Source: Crambe crambe
Lineage: Eukaryota; Porifera; Demospongiae; Poecilosclerida; Crambeidae
Direction of reading: 5' to 3'
Length of the DNA: 64,000 bases
Assembly (NCBI GenBank): GCA_963924555.1
Contig: OZ004585.1
Span: 2,059,488 to 2,123,487, forward strand
Shown: piece by piece, positions 52,406 to 63,699 of the stretch
Layout: every line of letters begins with the position of its first letter
Numbering within the stretch: position 1 is the first letter of the stretch
The notes under the pieces: generated by a model
Seen by the model: the letters and a program-made list of their open reading frames with translations, nothing else
Told to the model about the DNA's origin: nothing
The model's database searches: none
Translations under genes and position numbers: made by a program

Positions 52406-54217
52406 ATGTACATGGCTATATTATTGTTACTTGGTTATATGGTTGCTGTTGCTTGCACAGAACAACGTTCTGAGAAGTCAGAATTGAATATTCAACAAAA
52501 TGTTTACCGGGATGGCTGCTTTCCCAATGACTCTGGAATGGAGTGTCCTCCAGGACTCTTTTGTGACAACAGGACATGTAAGTGTGCTCAGTATCATTAT
52601 CCTTATTACAGCATCAAGTGTGATGAAGAAAAGGGCACTTCTGCTCTCTTGGATTGCTACTGTGCCACATTTGATGACAGCAAGAATGTAACTCGAGTTG
52701 GTGCATGCATGTACAACTGTAATAAGAATAAGAATGGTGTCGATAATGTGTATGACTCCCTTACACGAAATGACTCGATGATAACATGCTTATCATTCAA
52801 CAGAGCTGGAGCACTATGTGGAAGATGTCTGCAGGAACACTATCCCTTGGCATACTCTTTTAACTTGACTTGTATCAAATGTCCACATGTTGGCTGGAAC
52901 TGGGGTAGGTACATCATGGCTGCCTATCTCCCACTGACACTGTTCTGCTTCTTTGTTTTATTCTTTGAAATCAATGCTGTTACTAGTCACTTGCATCCAG
53001 TCATCTGGTGCAGCCAGATGATTTCAATATCAGCTCTATCACGAATGCTGTTCTTACATACAAGCTTTCAAAAATACCCTATATATATGATAATCATAAA
53101 GATAGTGTTTTCACTTTATGGAGTATGGAACTTTGATTTCTTTAGGATATTTTACTCAGATATCTGTCTTGGAATAGGTTTTCTCCCCACCCTAGCTTTG
53201 GACTATGTCATTGCTGTGTACCCTCTCCTCCTCATGGCTATCACCTATCATCTTGTAAAACTGTATGACAAGAACTTCAGAGTCATTGTTATCATGTGGA
53301 AGCCATTTCGAGCATTATTTTTCATTTTCAAGAAAAACTTTGATGTCCGAACATCAATGATTGACTCATGTGTTACTTTCTTTTATTTATCCAGTGTCAA
53401 ATTTCTCAGTGTGACATTTGACTTGCTTGTCCCAACACCAGTATACGAACTCCACCAGGATGGCTACAACTACACTTTTGGACTGTACTATTCAGGGGAC
53501 ATTGAATACTTTGGCAAAGAACATCTCCCCTATGCTATCTTGGCCATAATTGTGTCAATAGTCTTTGTTGTCTTACCACTCACTGTTCTTGCTCTTTATC
53601 CTTTTGCTTTCTTCCAGAAATTCCTGAATTGCATTCCTGTTCGCTGGCACATCTTACACACCTTTATGGATGCCTTTCAAGGTGTCTATAAAGATGGGAC
53701 AGAACCAGGCACTAGAGATTGTCGATGGTTTGCAGCTGTCTTCTTCTTGGTACGAGTGATCGGTTTTGTGGTTTATGCTTTTGCTCACAATATCATCTTC
53801 TTCTATCTTGCTGCTGTCATTCTCTTACTTATAGTTTTACTGATAGTTAACGTGCAACCTTTCAAAGCTCCAGTTGCTCATTACTCAAAGATCAATGCCA
53901 CTTTTTTCTCACTCCTTATCTTTATATACATTGTTGTATGTGGTAAGGGTGTAGCAGGTATCAAAGTTCAACAATTTATTCAAGTTTTCTACGTACTTTT
54001 AATGTTTGCTGGCATCATCCCTCTTTTCTACACATTGCTATCGATTCTCTACTCGATCTACTCACATAGTGGATTAGGATCAATGCTTGCTAGTAGAATC
54101 AGATCTAGGAGAAGAGGCTACGAGTTGATAAATGGAAATGGAGGGGATTCATGTGACTCTATGGCTCATGCACGTGATCATCATTTAGGTGATAGTTTGG
54201 CAACATTTTCACAATAA
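52406..54217 (+). CDS. Cys-rich ectodomain polytopic membrane protein (family copy G)
   Basis: Intact, 603 residues, first subgroup and closest to copy A (FPNDSGMECPPG, SMISISALSRMLFLHTSFQKY). Changes: GALCGRCLPEHY reads GALCGRCLQEHY, HYPYDSIK reads HYPYYSIK, and the signal peptide is followed by TEQRSEKSELN. The tail is GYELINGNGGDSCDS. AATAAA overlaps the stop. The reading frame is complete even though the dyad part of its promoter block is lost. Confidence 0.93.
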   Translation: MYMAILLLLGYMVAVACTEQRSEKSELNIQQNVYRDGCFPNDSGMECPPGLFCDNRTCKCAQYHYPYYSIKCDEEKGTSALLDCYCATFDDSKNVTRVGACMYNCNKNKNGVDNVYDSLTRNDSMITCLSFNRAGALCGRCLQEHYPLAYSFNLTCIKCPHVGWNWGRYIMAAYLPLTLFCFFVLFFEINAVTSHLHPVIWCSQMISISALSRMLFLHTSFQKYPIYMIIIKIVFSLYGVWNFDFFRIFYSDICLGIGFLPTLALDYVIAVYPLLLMAITYHLVKLYDKNFRVIVIMWKPFRALFFIFKKNFDVRTSMIDSCVTFFYLSSVKFLSVTFDLLVPTPVYELHQDGYNYTFGLYYSGDIEYFGKEHLPYAILAIIVSIVFVVLPLTVLALYPFAFFQKFLNCIPVRWHILHTFMDAFQGVYKDGTEPGTRDCRWFAAVFFLVRVIGFVVYAFAHNIIFFYLAAVILLLIVLLIVNVQPFKAPVAHYSKINATFFSLLIFIYIVVCGKGVAGIKVQQFIQVFYVLLMFAGIIPLFYTLLSILYSIYSHSGLGSMLASRIRSRRRGYELINGNGGDSCDSMAHARDHHLGDSLATFSQ

Positions 54218-55019
54218 AGGAATTGTGTGTGTGAACTATACTTTATCCAGTACATGGTATATTGCTCTTTAGCTCTTTTTTTTCCTCAAATTAATTAGAC
54301 TTTAAATAATGATCATATGATTTCACGTGCACATGCATGATGACTTGGCTTATTCTGCTGTTATGCTGTTTCAGCTTCCATTGATTCCTTGGATTCATGC
54401 AATCTCTAAGTTGATAAGTGTAACAAAATACACACTATCATGCATACATTAAATTACTTAGCTATCTATACGTATCACATAATATTCTATTATGATACAA
54501 GTGAACACAAAGAATGTTAAGTACATGCACGTTCTTACGCAAGTGGGCACGTGCATGCCCCTTATCTTGCCAACACTTTTAATTGAATCATCATTACTTG
54601 CTGGTTCTATAGATACTGCTGGTTCAATTAATCCATGGGTTTCATATGTTGGATGTGTTCCATGGGTTCCACTGGTTCTGTAGGTTCTGCTGTTTCCACT
54701 CCACATGTCCTGACTAGCACTATACGTAGCTACCAGCTATTTCAACATCACCGTCTTCAAGACCACTTGTTTGGAAGTTATTCCAGGCCCATAGGGGCAG
54801 GTTTCACTGTACATGTTGATGATTAAATACAACATGCAGCCATGATTAGCTATGTTTGTATGATAACGAAAATATGCACTTAAATTACATTTACATACTG
54901 AAACCAAAGCTTAGTTGCTGTAATAACTATACATGTAATAAAACTGGCAATTAGAAAGTCATTAGCAAAATGAGAACACAAAGAGAATCTGTAATTATCA
55001 TTACTTATAGCTAGCTCTC
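54218..55019. other. Duplicated 3' flank of copy G
   Basis: Same order as 4285-5357: ATGCACGTTCTTACGCAAGT, reverse minisatellite remnant, CCCATAGGGGCAGGTTTCAC, then promoter block. Near 54893 it lacks the MITE found at 4940 and so provides the empty site. Confidence 0.6.
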
Positions 55020-55350
55020 ATGTACATGGCTATATTATTGTTACTTGGTTATATGGTTGCTGTTTCATGCACAGAAGACTATAGTCAAAGTTGTTCTGAT
55101 AAATCAGAATCGAATATTCGATATGCTTACAGTGTATGGTGGTTTCTTTCCCAATGACTCTGGAATGAATAGAGTGTCTTCCAGGATTCTTTTGAAACAA
55201 CAGGACATGTAAGTGTACTCACTATCATTATCCTTATGACATCATCAAATGTGATGAAGAAAAGAGCACATCTGCTACGTATCTTGAATTGCTACTGTGC
55301 CACATTTGATGACAGCAAGAATGTACGTAATTCAAGTTGGTGCATGCATA
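55020..55350 (+). pseudogene. Truncated 5' fragment of family gene
   Basis: Starts ATGTACATGGCTATATTATT and carries the same GAATGA insertion and ATTCGATATGCTTAC change as the fragment at 5358. It ends at the same GCATGCATAATCAGAGAG junction, so both derive from one broken ancestor. Confidence 0.88.
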
Positions 55351-56976
55351 ATCAGAGAGTACGATAAAGTGGGGATGGCACGGACAGCCCCATTGGACTA
55401 TTTTCTTTCATAACTCCATAATACTTCCCTCCTACAGTCAGCAACTTTTAACTTGAAGACAGAACACCTTCAATGTGCTAGGACTCAAGTATGAAGAGCA
55501 GGGATAAACAGGGTTTCATCTACTGGGGGGTGCAGGGGGGAAGCTTCCCCCCCAAACCCTAAATCTTTCCCCCCCAAAGTAATTCATTACAAGCAGCCAG
55601 ACTACTATACATGTTATATCATCAGTTTTCGAGTTTTTTTTTCTCCTTCCAATAGCTACTGAGTGATACTATGAATTCAGTTTTTTTCACCAAGTCTGTG
55701 CACATTATTATTAGCTGCCATTAGATAATATCGCAGTACCTACAAAAATGGGTGTGGTCAAGGATTCCAAGGAGTTCTTCCCCCCCAAACAAAAAATCCT
55801 AGATGAAACACTGATAAAGCAGTATCATTTTACAATGACTTCACTGTTTTCATCTAGTCATCATCATCATCGTCGTCGTCGTCATCGTCGTCATCATCAT
55901 CATCATCATCATCCAACAACTTATTTCAGAAATGGTTCATTCTATAATTTTTATACCAATCTACTCAAAATTGACTGCGCTATAATCCTTGACCTTTAAC
56001 TTGACATGCATTTTCCAACTTGCTAGCTTTCAACCTACAATTTTTGGCAGATATTTTTATGCCCCTCCCCAGTAAGGTAAAGTAGGGTGGGGACACAGGG
56101 TAACATGGGACACTGAAGTTAGATTTCAATCTTGCTTCAAGATTACTAAGAGTTTCAAGATCTTATTTTGCACACATAAACATCTATGCTTTGTCTCTCT
56201 TTGAAGCCAATCTAGAGTGCTTTGGTTAATCTGTTGGTAGTAAGCAGCCCGAACACGCTGTTGATTTTACAGGACTGAAAGAAAAATTTTTCCTAAACTA
56301 TAACTTTAAGCTTATTTACCTGATTTATCAATATTTTATTCACTGAAATAATTGTATAATGATCTCTGTGTTTTAAAGAAGTGATCAGTCAGCAAACATG
56401 CATAGCACGCTGTTTAAGCTTCGTCAAAATGGCATGGACATGCAGTGTCCCAAGTTATCCTTAAAGGGATTTCTGCATACTACACATGGGCGACTTGTAG
56501 CCAATTAATTAATAAGCCACACCCATCATCTTTAGCTCAGCCTTGGGCTAGAAAAGTTGCTCTATCTCTTGCAACTTAAAGCTTGCATGTTTATAGCTAA
56601 AGCGGTTGCAGAAATATCATTTGTAGTAAAGGAGTGTCCCTAGCTAGTTACCTTAGACATGATACCTGATTGGCGAATCTGTCATCATGCTGTCATTAGC
56701 TTTCTCTCTTGATGTTGGTCTCTCAATGCTCAGAGTGTCTTCAATTGGTTCCATGGGTTCTGCTTGTTATGTGGGTTTCAATAGATTTAGCCAGAGATTT
56801 ATCCTCTTTTGGAGTGTCCTTTATTGGAGGTTATTACAACTGTTTAGTTTCATTCTGACACTCACAGTGATGTTGGAGCTCTTAGGTTGTGATTCTGAAT
56901 TTGCAATCTAATAAACAAATGAGTAGCTAAATAAATGAATAGAATAATTAGTTCTCATAAAAATTTGCTTTTTAAA
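55351..56976. repeat. Dispersed block W, copy 4 (left part)
   Basis: Contains the MITE at 55509-55813, an (ATC/GTC)n tract (55858-55912), the GTGTCCCAAGTTATCC segment in the ancestral order, and reaches the insertion point of the large palindrome. No gene is supported. Confidence 0.7.
55509..55813. mobile_element. hAT-like MITE, ATAAA target duplication
   Basis: Ends CAGGGTTTCATCTA and TAGATGAAACACTG; ATAAA at 55504-55508 and 55814-55818. The paralogue at 20044-20055 reads GGGATAAAGCAG without the insert. It is related to the element at 4940 by its ends. Confidence 0.85.
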
Positions 56977-58003
56977 GCGTAACTGACATGAAAAAGTTTA
57001 TTACATTTTTGGGTTGTTTTGTATGCCTACATTACTGGGAAGAAATATGAGAAGCATTGGTGGAAGTCTCACTGAGAAAATAGCAGTAGAAGTTGGCCAT
57101 TTCATTTATATCCTGTTTGGGGCGGGGCTTACTTGTGATGTCATAGAGGGAACTCATTGTACAATCTCTATTGAAAATAATACTAATGTTGGAGTCTGTG
57201 TTTCACATAAGGTTTGATACTTCCATTCCAAAGTTTGCACTAACAAATGCTAGGGTATGTTAAAGGCTGTAACAAAATTTAAAGTCCATGCCTCTGATCA
57301 AAAGTGAGCTATCCTTCACTACATACAAGGTGTAAAAACAGGCTTTCTGAGCTGAGGCCAATCTAAGTATGCTGTAGGTAGGGGCCTAAAAGTCTTAGAT
57401 AGACTTACTGGAGTATGTGTGAGCTGTCTTAGATATGTGTGAGCTATACAGCACAAAGATGATGCCTAATGGCTAGGCTAGCTGGCTAGTCAGCTTGTAT
57501 GCTTAGTTTGACAACCAGTAGGTATGATGCCTTGTGCTGTATAGCTCACACATGCTCCAGTAAGTCTATCTGAGAATTCTAGCCCCCTACCTACAGCATG
57601 ATAAGCTGGTCATCAGCTCTGAGAGCTTGTTTCTACATTTTGAAGTGATTCTTTGGATATCTCACCTTTGGTAATAGTCATGAACTTCAAATTTTGGTAT
57701 AACTTTTAGCATACTCTAAGATTAACTTGTGCAAAGTTTGGAGGAAATACACTGAACCATGTGTGAAATACAGACTCCAGCATTTGTATTATTTTCAATA
57801 GAGATTGTACAATGAGTTCCCTCTATGACATCACAAGTAAGCCCCGCCCCAAACAGGATGTAAATGAAATGGCCAACTTCTACTGCTATTTTCTCAGTGA
57901 AACTTCAACCAATGTTTGTCATATTTCTTCCCAGTAATGTAGGCATACAAAACAACCCAAAAATGTAATAAACTGAGAAATAATTTTTTCATGTCAGTTA
58001 CCC
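56977..58003. mobile_element. 1,027-bp near-complete palindrome with TTTAAA duplication
   Basis: Left end GCGTAACTGACATGAAAAA, right end TTTTTTCATGTCAGTTACCC. Outer arms of about 220 bp (CGGGGCTTACTTGTGATGTC versus GACATCACAAGTAAGCCCCG) and inner arms (GCTGTAGGTAGGGGCC versus CCCCCTACCTACAGC) pair along almost the whole length, apex near 57490. TTTAAA occurs at 56971-56976 and 58004-58009; the paralogue at 24633-24638 has it once. TTAA-type targets are typical of piggyBac and Kolobok elements. No transposase is present. Confidence 0.88.
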
Positions 58004-58029
58004 TTTAAATTATTTTGTTAGCTAGCTAT

Positions 58030-58935
58030 CAGAGAGTGCGCTAGCACTCTCTAAGTAGGGATGGCGGGTCAAAGGTCATAAGACTGTATAAACTAAAAAC
58101 TCTTCTTTCTCTTCTACCCTTACTCTACAGGTTCTCAGAAGGCTACAGTGAATTATTACATCTACAAAGAAGAGAGGAGAATGTTCAAAGACCAAAAATT
58201 CATTCGCTAACATGAGAAAAAAACGATGTCTAAAATTGACTTTTGTTCTTTTTCTTTATAATAATAATAATAATAATAATAATAATCAGATCGACGTACT
58301 GACTTACTGGCTATAGTCATCAAAATTCTGCTTTGGCCATCTGTTAGAGCGGCACCTAGAGGCTGATCTTTTGCTATTAGTTTTGACTAAGGCTCTACTT
58401 CACTATTCGAGCACTCGGAACACTAGCTAATCTTTCGACGCCATTTTGAAGCGCACGTTGGTAGGGGGCGGGGCTTATGGGCGGAGCCACGTAAGCTTAG
58501 CTAGGTCTTCGTTTAGCTAGCTATTATTCTTATCTGATGATGTTCCAGTAGACTCGTGTCAAATTAATAATCACTGCATGCATACTCTCAGTTGAAGTGA
58601 CAGTCAATACTGCCACTCAATTCTTTACATACACAACTTACATTCAACTTCAAGCACTAAGAAAAAAGGATAGAAACAAGTGAATGCAAAAAATTTCTTC
58701 TAAATAAAAAGGTTAAGTAGGGATAGCTTAAAATCTAGCTGGGCTATATAATGTACTGCAGCCTCGTATGAAAACAATCCCTACTTTTACAACTGCCATA
58801 GCTAGCTATAGGTAGTGGATGTAAATGTAGGGATTGTTTTCATACGAGGCTGCAGTACATTATATAGCCCAGCTAGATTTTAAGCTATCCCTACTTAACC
58901 TTTTTATTTAGAAGAAATTTTTTGCATTCACTTGT
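58030..58935. mobile_element. 906-bp insertion of unknown type
   Basis: Comparison with 6279-6872 (reverse complemented: TTAGCTAGCTATTTAAAGAG) shows extra sequence between GCTAGCTAT and TTAAAGAG. It contains an (AAT)n tract (58258-58287). Its right third is the hairpin at 58676-58935. No clear terminal repeats join its two outer ends, so it may be two insertions. Confidence 0.55.
58676..58935. mobile_element. 260-bp hairpin MITE
   Basis: Arms of about 109 bp: ACAAGTGAATGCAAAAAA... (58676-58784) and ...TTTTTTGCATTCACTTGT (58827-58935), nearly perfect, including AAGTAGGGATAGC and CTGCAGTACATTATATAGCC. A partial relative is at 10555-10640. Confidence 0.85.
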
Positions 58936-59700
58936 TTAAAGAGAAGTCAGCCAAATTTTCAGGAAATGCACATACATATGGTGCATATAGTTGTCATTTT
59001 GGTGTAGCTATTAGGGGTCTTCATTCACTATGATGCCATCATCATCACAGCTGCATGCAGTACAGAATGTTAGTATTTCTGTCTTAGGGAAATCAGTTTT
59101 GGTTTAGGCTTGGAAACAGAGGCTCTGTGGGTGGGGGAATCACAGTTTTGGTTTTAGGTTGTGCCAGTATGTGTGAGTCAGTGGGTGAGAGGAATAGACC
59201 TATTGTAGCATTTTCAAACATAATCCGCATATTCCGCATATTATCGTGCACAGCTGCCTGAGGTATACTAGGCAAAATTGTATTAGTTTGCACTTCACAG
59301 CTGCTGCTCAGTAGTTTATCTATGTAGTGCTATTTCCATGCAGCAACTAGTCTATTGCAGGTTTTAATCATATCACTAGTTCAGCAAAGCTAATCTGCAT
59401 TTGCACCGGAGAAAACAATCCTTTAGCTAGCAGTACCAGTGTACTTTGTATTCATAGACATGCCCTCCAAGATGTACACCAACATGGCTTCTTCCGTGAT
59501 AAGTCCTTCCCATGCCACGCCTACTGCAAGGGGTCTATTGGTGTTAGGCTGTGTGAGTGGGTGGGGAACTTATGTTTTTGCTTAGGTTTTGTGGGGAAAT
59601 CAGTGATTAAATAACTAAAAACCTTCTATAGAGTACACAAAGGAAGCTTACTGATCTCTGAATAGTTATATGTTACCATAATTTTTTATAATTAATTTAA
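58936..59700. repeat. Dispersed block W, distal part
   Basis: Matches 6873-7560 and 24728-25500 (CATCATCATCACAGCTGCAT, CCGCATATTCCGCATATTAT, ACATGCCCTCCAAGATGTAC). Non-coding. Confidence 0.7.
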
Positions 59701-59769
59701 GCTTAGCTATGTAATTGGATAAAGTTTTTATCAAATTCGATGGAGACTATTAATCTAGATAATTAACAT

Positions 59770-60000
59770 AATTTGACTTCTACCTGGTACTCTCACAGTC
59801 TTCTACATGGTACTCTCACAGTCTTGTACTTGACTTCTACCTGGTACTTTCACAGTCTTCTACTTGACTTCTACCTGGTACTTTCACAGTCTGTACTTGA
59901 CTTCTACCTGGTACTTTCACAGTCTGTACTTGACTTCTACCTGGTACTTTCACAGTCTTGTAGCTACTTGACTTCTACCTGATACTTTCACTGTGCTATT
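59770..60000. repeat. Tandem repeat of about 30 bp upstream of copy H
   Basis: Six or so units of ACTTCTACCTGGTACTTTCA followed by CAGTCTTGTACTTG. The apparent LTSTWY peptide repeat is a by-product. A second array lies at 63425-63630 in the corresponding position of the next unit. Confidence 0.9.
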
Positions 60001-60279
60001 AAGTAATATTGATAAATGCATCATATTAGTTCCTTTATTGAAGAAGCATGCACCCTAATGATTCTTGTTGCTCCTAGCTGGGTCATCTTGTTGTCCATCA
60101 ATGTTTGTGTCCAATGAGTGTATAATGATTGGGCCACCCTATAATAATGAGAACACTTCTCTATCTTAATTAGCATAAGGCATGCAGGTGTAGTCTCATT
60201 TGGGAGGTTGTATTAGCTTGGATACATGTATGTAGACGCCTTTTGGATCATAGATAACAAAAATGATGTACCTTTTGGT

Positions 60280-60430
60280 ATGAATTGTGTTATAATAACA
60301 CAAAGAGAAGTCTAATAACCATTTGATATACAGTAGCTTATCAAGAGGATCGAAATTGTCAACATTGTTAATTGAGAGAATTTGATGAATAATGTGATAT
60401 CATAACATGAAGAGAAGTATATAAAGCTGA
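60280..60430 (+). promoter_or_regulatory. Repeated AACACAAAGAGAAGT boxes upstream of copy H
   Basis: ATAACACAAAGAGAAGTCTA (60295-60314) and CATAACATGAAGAGAAGT (60402-60419) resemble the box close to other family starts. Here the boxes are farther (about 140 and 250 bp) from the ATG and in two copies; no dyad is seen. Confidence 0.4.
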
Positions 60431-60559
60431 CTTTCTAGAAATGTAGTCAACATTGCTATAGTCGAGATGTAATTTTGTAAATAAGTACTGTTAGAGAAGT
60501 TTGAAAGAAGAATTAGCTATTAGCTACTAGCTACATTCACAATCAGCTAGCTATCTGTC

Positions 60560-62350
60560 ATGTACGTGGTACTATTGTTACTTGGTTATATGGTTGCAAC
60601 TGCATGCCCAAAAGATACATACAGTGACCACAGTCAGAGTTGTTCCGATAAATCAGAATTCAATATTCGACAGAATGCTTATGGTGATGGTTCCTTGCCC
60701 AATCACTCTGGAATGGAGTGTCCTCCAGGACTCTTTTGTAACAACAGAACATGTAAGTGTGCTCACTATCATTATCCTTATGACATCATCAAGTGTGATG
60801 AAGAAAAGGACACTTCTGTCATCTTGGATTGCTACTGTGCCACATTTGATAACAGCAAGAATATAACTCAAGTTGGTGCATGCATATATAACTGTAATAA
60901 TAATAAGAATGGTGATGATAATGTGTATCACTCCCTTACACGGAATAACTCTATAATGACATGCTCATCATTCAACAGAGCTGGAACACTATGTGGAAGA
61001 TGTCTGCCTGAACACTATCCCTTGGCATATTCTTTCAACTTGACTTGTATCAAATGTCCACATATTGGCTGGAACTGGGGTAGGTACATCATGGCAGCTT
61101 ATTTCCCACTAACATTATTCTGCTTCTTTGTTTTATTCTTCCAAATCAATGCTGTTACTAGTCACTTGCATCCAGTCATCTGGTATAGTCAGTCTCTCTC
61201 ACTGCCAGCTTTGCTTCGAACACTGTTATTACATAATTCTTGGCATAAACAGATGGTGATGATTGCAAAGATAACATTTTCACTTTATGGAATATGGAAC
61301 TTTGATTTTTTCAGAAGTTTTTACTCTGACATCTGTCTTGGAATAGGTTTTCTTCCCACCCTATCTTTGGACTATGTCATTGCTGTGTACCCTCTCCTCC
61401 TCATGGCTATCACCTACCTACTTGTAAACCTGTATGACAAGAACTACAGAGTTGTCGTTACCATGTGGAAGCCATTTCGAGCATTATTTTCCCTTTTCAA
61501 GAAAAACTTTGATGTTCGAACATCCATGATTGACTCATGTGTTACTTTCTTTTATTTATCAAGTGTCAAATTTCTCAGTGTGACATTTGACTTACTTGTC
61601 CCAACAAAAATATTTGAACTCCACCAGGATGGCTACAACTACAGTTTTGGACTGTACTATTCAGGGGACATTGAATACTTTGGCAAAGAACATCTCCCCT
61701 ATGCCATCCTGGCCATAATCACATCTACAGTCTTCGTTATCATACCAGTCACTGTTCTTGCTCTCTATCCTTTTGCTTTCTTCCAAAAGTTCCTGAATTG
61801 CATTCCTGTTCGCTGGCACATCTTGCACACCTTTATGGACTCTTTTCAAGGTGTTTATAAAGATGGGACAGAACCAGGCACTAGAGATTGTCGATGGTTT
61901 GCAGCTGTCTTCTTCTTGGTAAAAGTGATCGGTCTTGTGGTTTATGCTTTTGCTCACAATATCATCTTCTTCTACATTGTTGCTGTCATTCTCTTACTTC
62001 TAGTTTTGCTGATAGTTAATGTGCAACCTTTCAAAGCTCCAGTTGCTCATTACTCGAAGATCAATGCCACTTTTTTCTCACTCCTTCTCTTTATATACAT
62101 TGTTATATGTGGTTGGGATGTAGCAAGTATCAAAGTACGATACCTTCTTCATTTTTTCTACATACTTTTGATTTTTTCTGCTATCATTCCTCTTCTCTAC
62201 ACATTGCTATTGATTCTCCACTGGATCTACTCACACAGTGGATTAAAATTGAGGCTTGCTACTATGATCAGATTCAGGAGAAGAGGCTACAACTTGATAA
62301 ATAGAAGTGGAGAGGAATTGTGTGACTCCACAGCTCATGTACGTACTTGA
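60560..62350 (+). CDS. Cys-rich ectodomain polytopic membrane protein (family copy H)
   Basis: Intact, 596 residues, the most divergent member. The signal peptide is MYVVLLLLGYMVATA, and the N-terminal ectodomain is longer (CPKDTYSDHSQSCSDKSEFN). Membrane-region changes: FFQINAVTSHLHP with WYSQSLSLPALLRTLLLHNSW, VPTKIFELHQDGYNYSFG in the conserved central loop, and SIKVRYLLHFFYILLIFSA before the last span. The tail reads GYNLINRSGEELCDS and stops at AHVRT. All ectodomain framework cysteines remain. Its 5' flank is of a different type from the dyad-bearing units. Confidence 0.93.
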   Translation: MYVVLLLLGYMVATACPKDTYSDHSQSCSDKSEFNIRQNAYGDGSLPNHSGMECPPGLFCNNRTCKCAHYHYPYDIIKCDEEKDTSVILDCYCATFDNSKNITQVGACIYNCNNNKNGDDNVYHSLTRNNSIMTCSSFNRAGTLCGRCLPEHYPLAYSFNLTCIKCPHIGWNWGRYIMAAYFPLTLFCFFVLFFQINAVTSHLHPVIWYSQSLSLPALLRTLLLHNSWHKQMVMIAKITFSLYGIWNFDFFRSFYSDICLGIGFLPTLSLDYVIAVYPLLLMAITYLLVNLYDKNYRVVVTMWKPFRALFSLFKKNFDVRTSMIDSCVTFFYLSSVKFLSVTFDLLVPTKIFELHQDGYNYSFGLYYSGDIEYFGKEHLPYAILAIITSTVFVIIPVTVLALYPFAFFQKFLNCIPVRWHILHTFMDSFQGVYKDGTEPGTRDCRWFAAVFFLVKVIGLVVYAFAHNIIFFYIVAVILLLLVLLIVNVQPFKAPVAHYSKINATFFSLLLFIYIVICGWDVASIKVRYLLHFFYILLIFSAIIPLLYTLLLILHWIYSHSGLKLRLATMIRFRRRGYNLINRSGEELCDSTAHVRT

Positions 62351-63420
62351 ATATCATAGCTAATTTGGCCACATTTACGTAATTATAGTGTGTACAAGGC
62401 TTTCTTCAGTAGATAATAATTATGTTGCTAGCCAATAATTTTTTTAAAATTCCTATTATCAATATTGTCACTATTGATAATTATGGTGATGTGACTGCAA
62501 GATATACGGTCAAGGTGGGGGGAAGGGGCTGAGGGGGGATATTCTCTCTGAGTTCTGTGGACTAGAATGATACTAACATTTTTTATTAAATTTAATATGC
62601 TTTGATTAAGCTATTTTATAAAAATAATATCTCCCAAGATAAACAGGACTTTCACAGTGTCATAGTTAATACGTACATGCGTACGTGCTTCTTTCCCTTA
62701 TGATTCCTGGCATCCTGCTGCTCCTGCATCTATGTAGATCTTGCTGTCCATCAATGTTTGAGTATTGATTGGGCCACCCTATGTAAAGTAGCTGCCATGG
62801 ACCTACGTATATATGGACCATGCCTTATTGCATGTGTGGTCTCATTTGGGAGCTGGAACACGTTTATATACGTAGACTTGCACTGTTTGGAATGGATAAC
62901 TAAGATAATGTACTTTTTGGAGATCTAGCAAATAGTAAACATAGCAACTCAAAGTGAATCATGTGCTCTCACAACACAAAGAGAAGTCTAATAACCATTT
63001 TGATATACATAAAGCTTGTACTTATTTAGAGAAGCTATAGAAAATTATAATCAAGAGACGATTAAATTTTGTGAATAGTGTGATATCATAACACAAAGAG
63101 AAATCTATAGTCAACATAGCTATTATACGTAGTCAAGATGCAATTTTGAAAATAAGCTTTGTTAAACATGCACTGCAGCATTATATGCACACTGAATTGT
63201 CCCAATACACATGCTATATGTACGTAGGTGTGCAGTATATGCACTAATTATCCCTAGCTAGCTACTGCACAGTAGCTATTCTGTGATAGGGAGGTCCCAG
63301 GCGAGGGGATCTTCTCTGAGTTATGTGAGGATAATATAATACCTATACTGTTTTAAGCTTAGCTAATCTTATCAAAATTAATGTGCTTTGATGGAGATAA
63401 TTGGTCTATAAAATTAACAT
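62351..63420. other. 3' flank of copy H, partly shared with 31061 and 38547
   Basis: Includes TTCTGTGGACTAGAATGATA, GATTGGGCCACCCTATGTAA, GTGGTCTCATTTGGGAGCTG and several AACACAAAGAGAA boxes (62974, 63092). No gene is seen. Confidence 0.55.
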
Positions 63421-63424
63421 AATG

Positions 63425-63630
63425 TACTTGACTTGTACTTGGTACTTTCATGGTCTCAGTACTTCACTTCTACGTACATGGATATTTTCACAGTTTAACT
63501 TCTACGTACCTGTTTCACATTCTGTACTTGACCTCTACCTGGTACTTTCACAGTCTGTGACTTCTACCTGGTACTTTCACAGTCTGTGACTTCTATCTGG
63601 TACTTTCACAGTCTGTTTCCTACCTGGTGA
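63425..63630. repeat. Tandem repeat of about 30 bp, second array
   Basis: Same CTACCTGGTACTTTCACAGT units as at 59770-60000. Confidence 0.88.
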
Positions 63631-63699
63631 GTTCCCTTCTTGAAGGAACACTCTTGTAATTGCTGCTCCTGCAGCTAGTGATCTTACTGTTCTCAGTCT

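Noticed and set aside
59093-59293. Minus-strand frame in block W (also 6993-7199 on plus)
   Set aside because: Block W copies at 6.9 and 25 kb have different indels here, so no frame is conserved.
59773-59982. Frame with repeated LTSTWY peptide
   Set aside because: By-product of the 30-bp tandem repeat.
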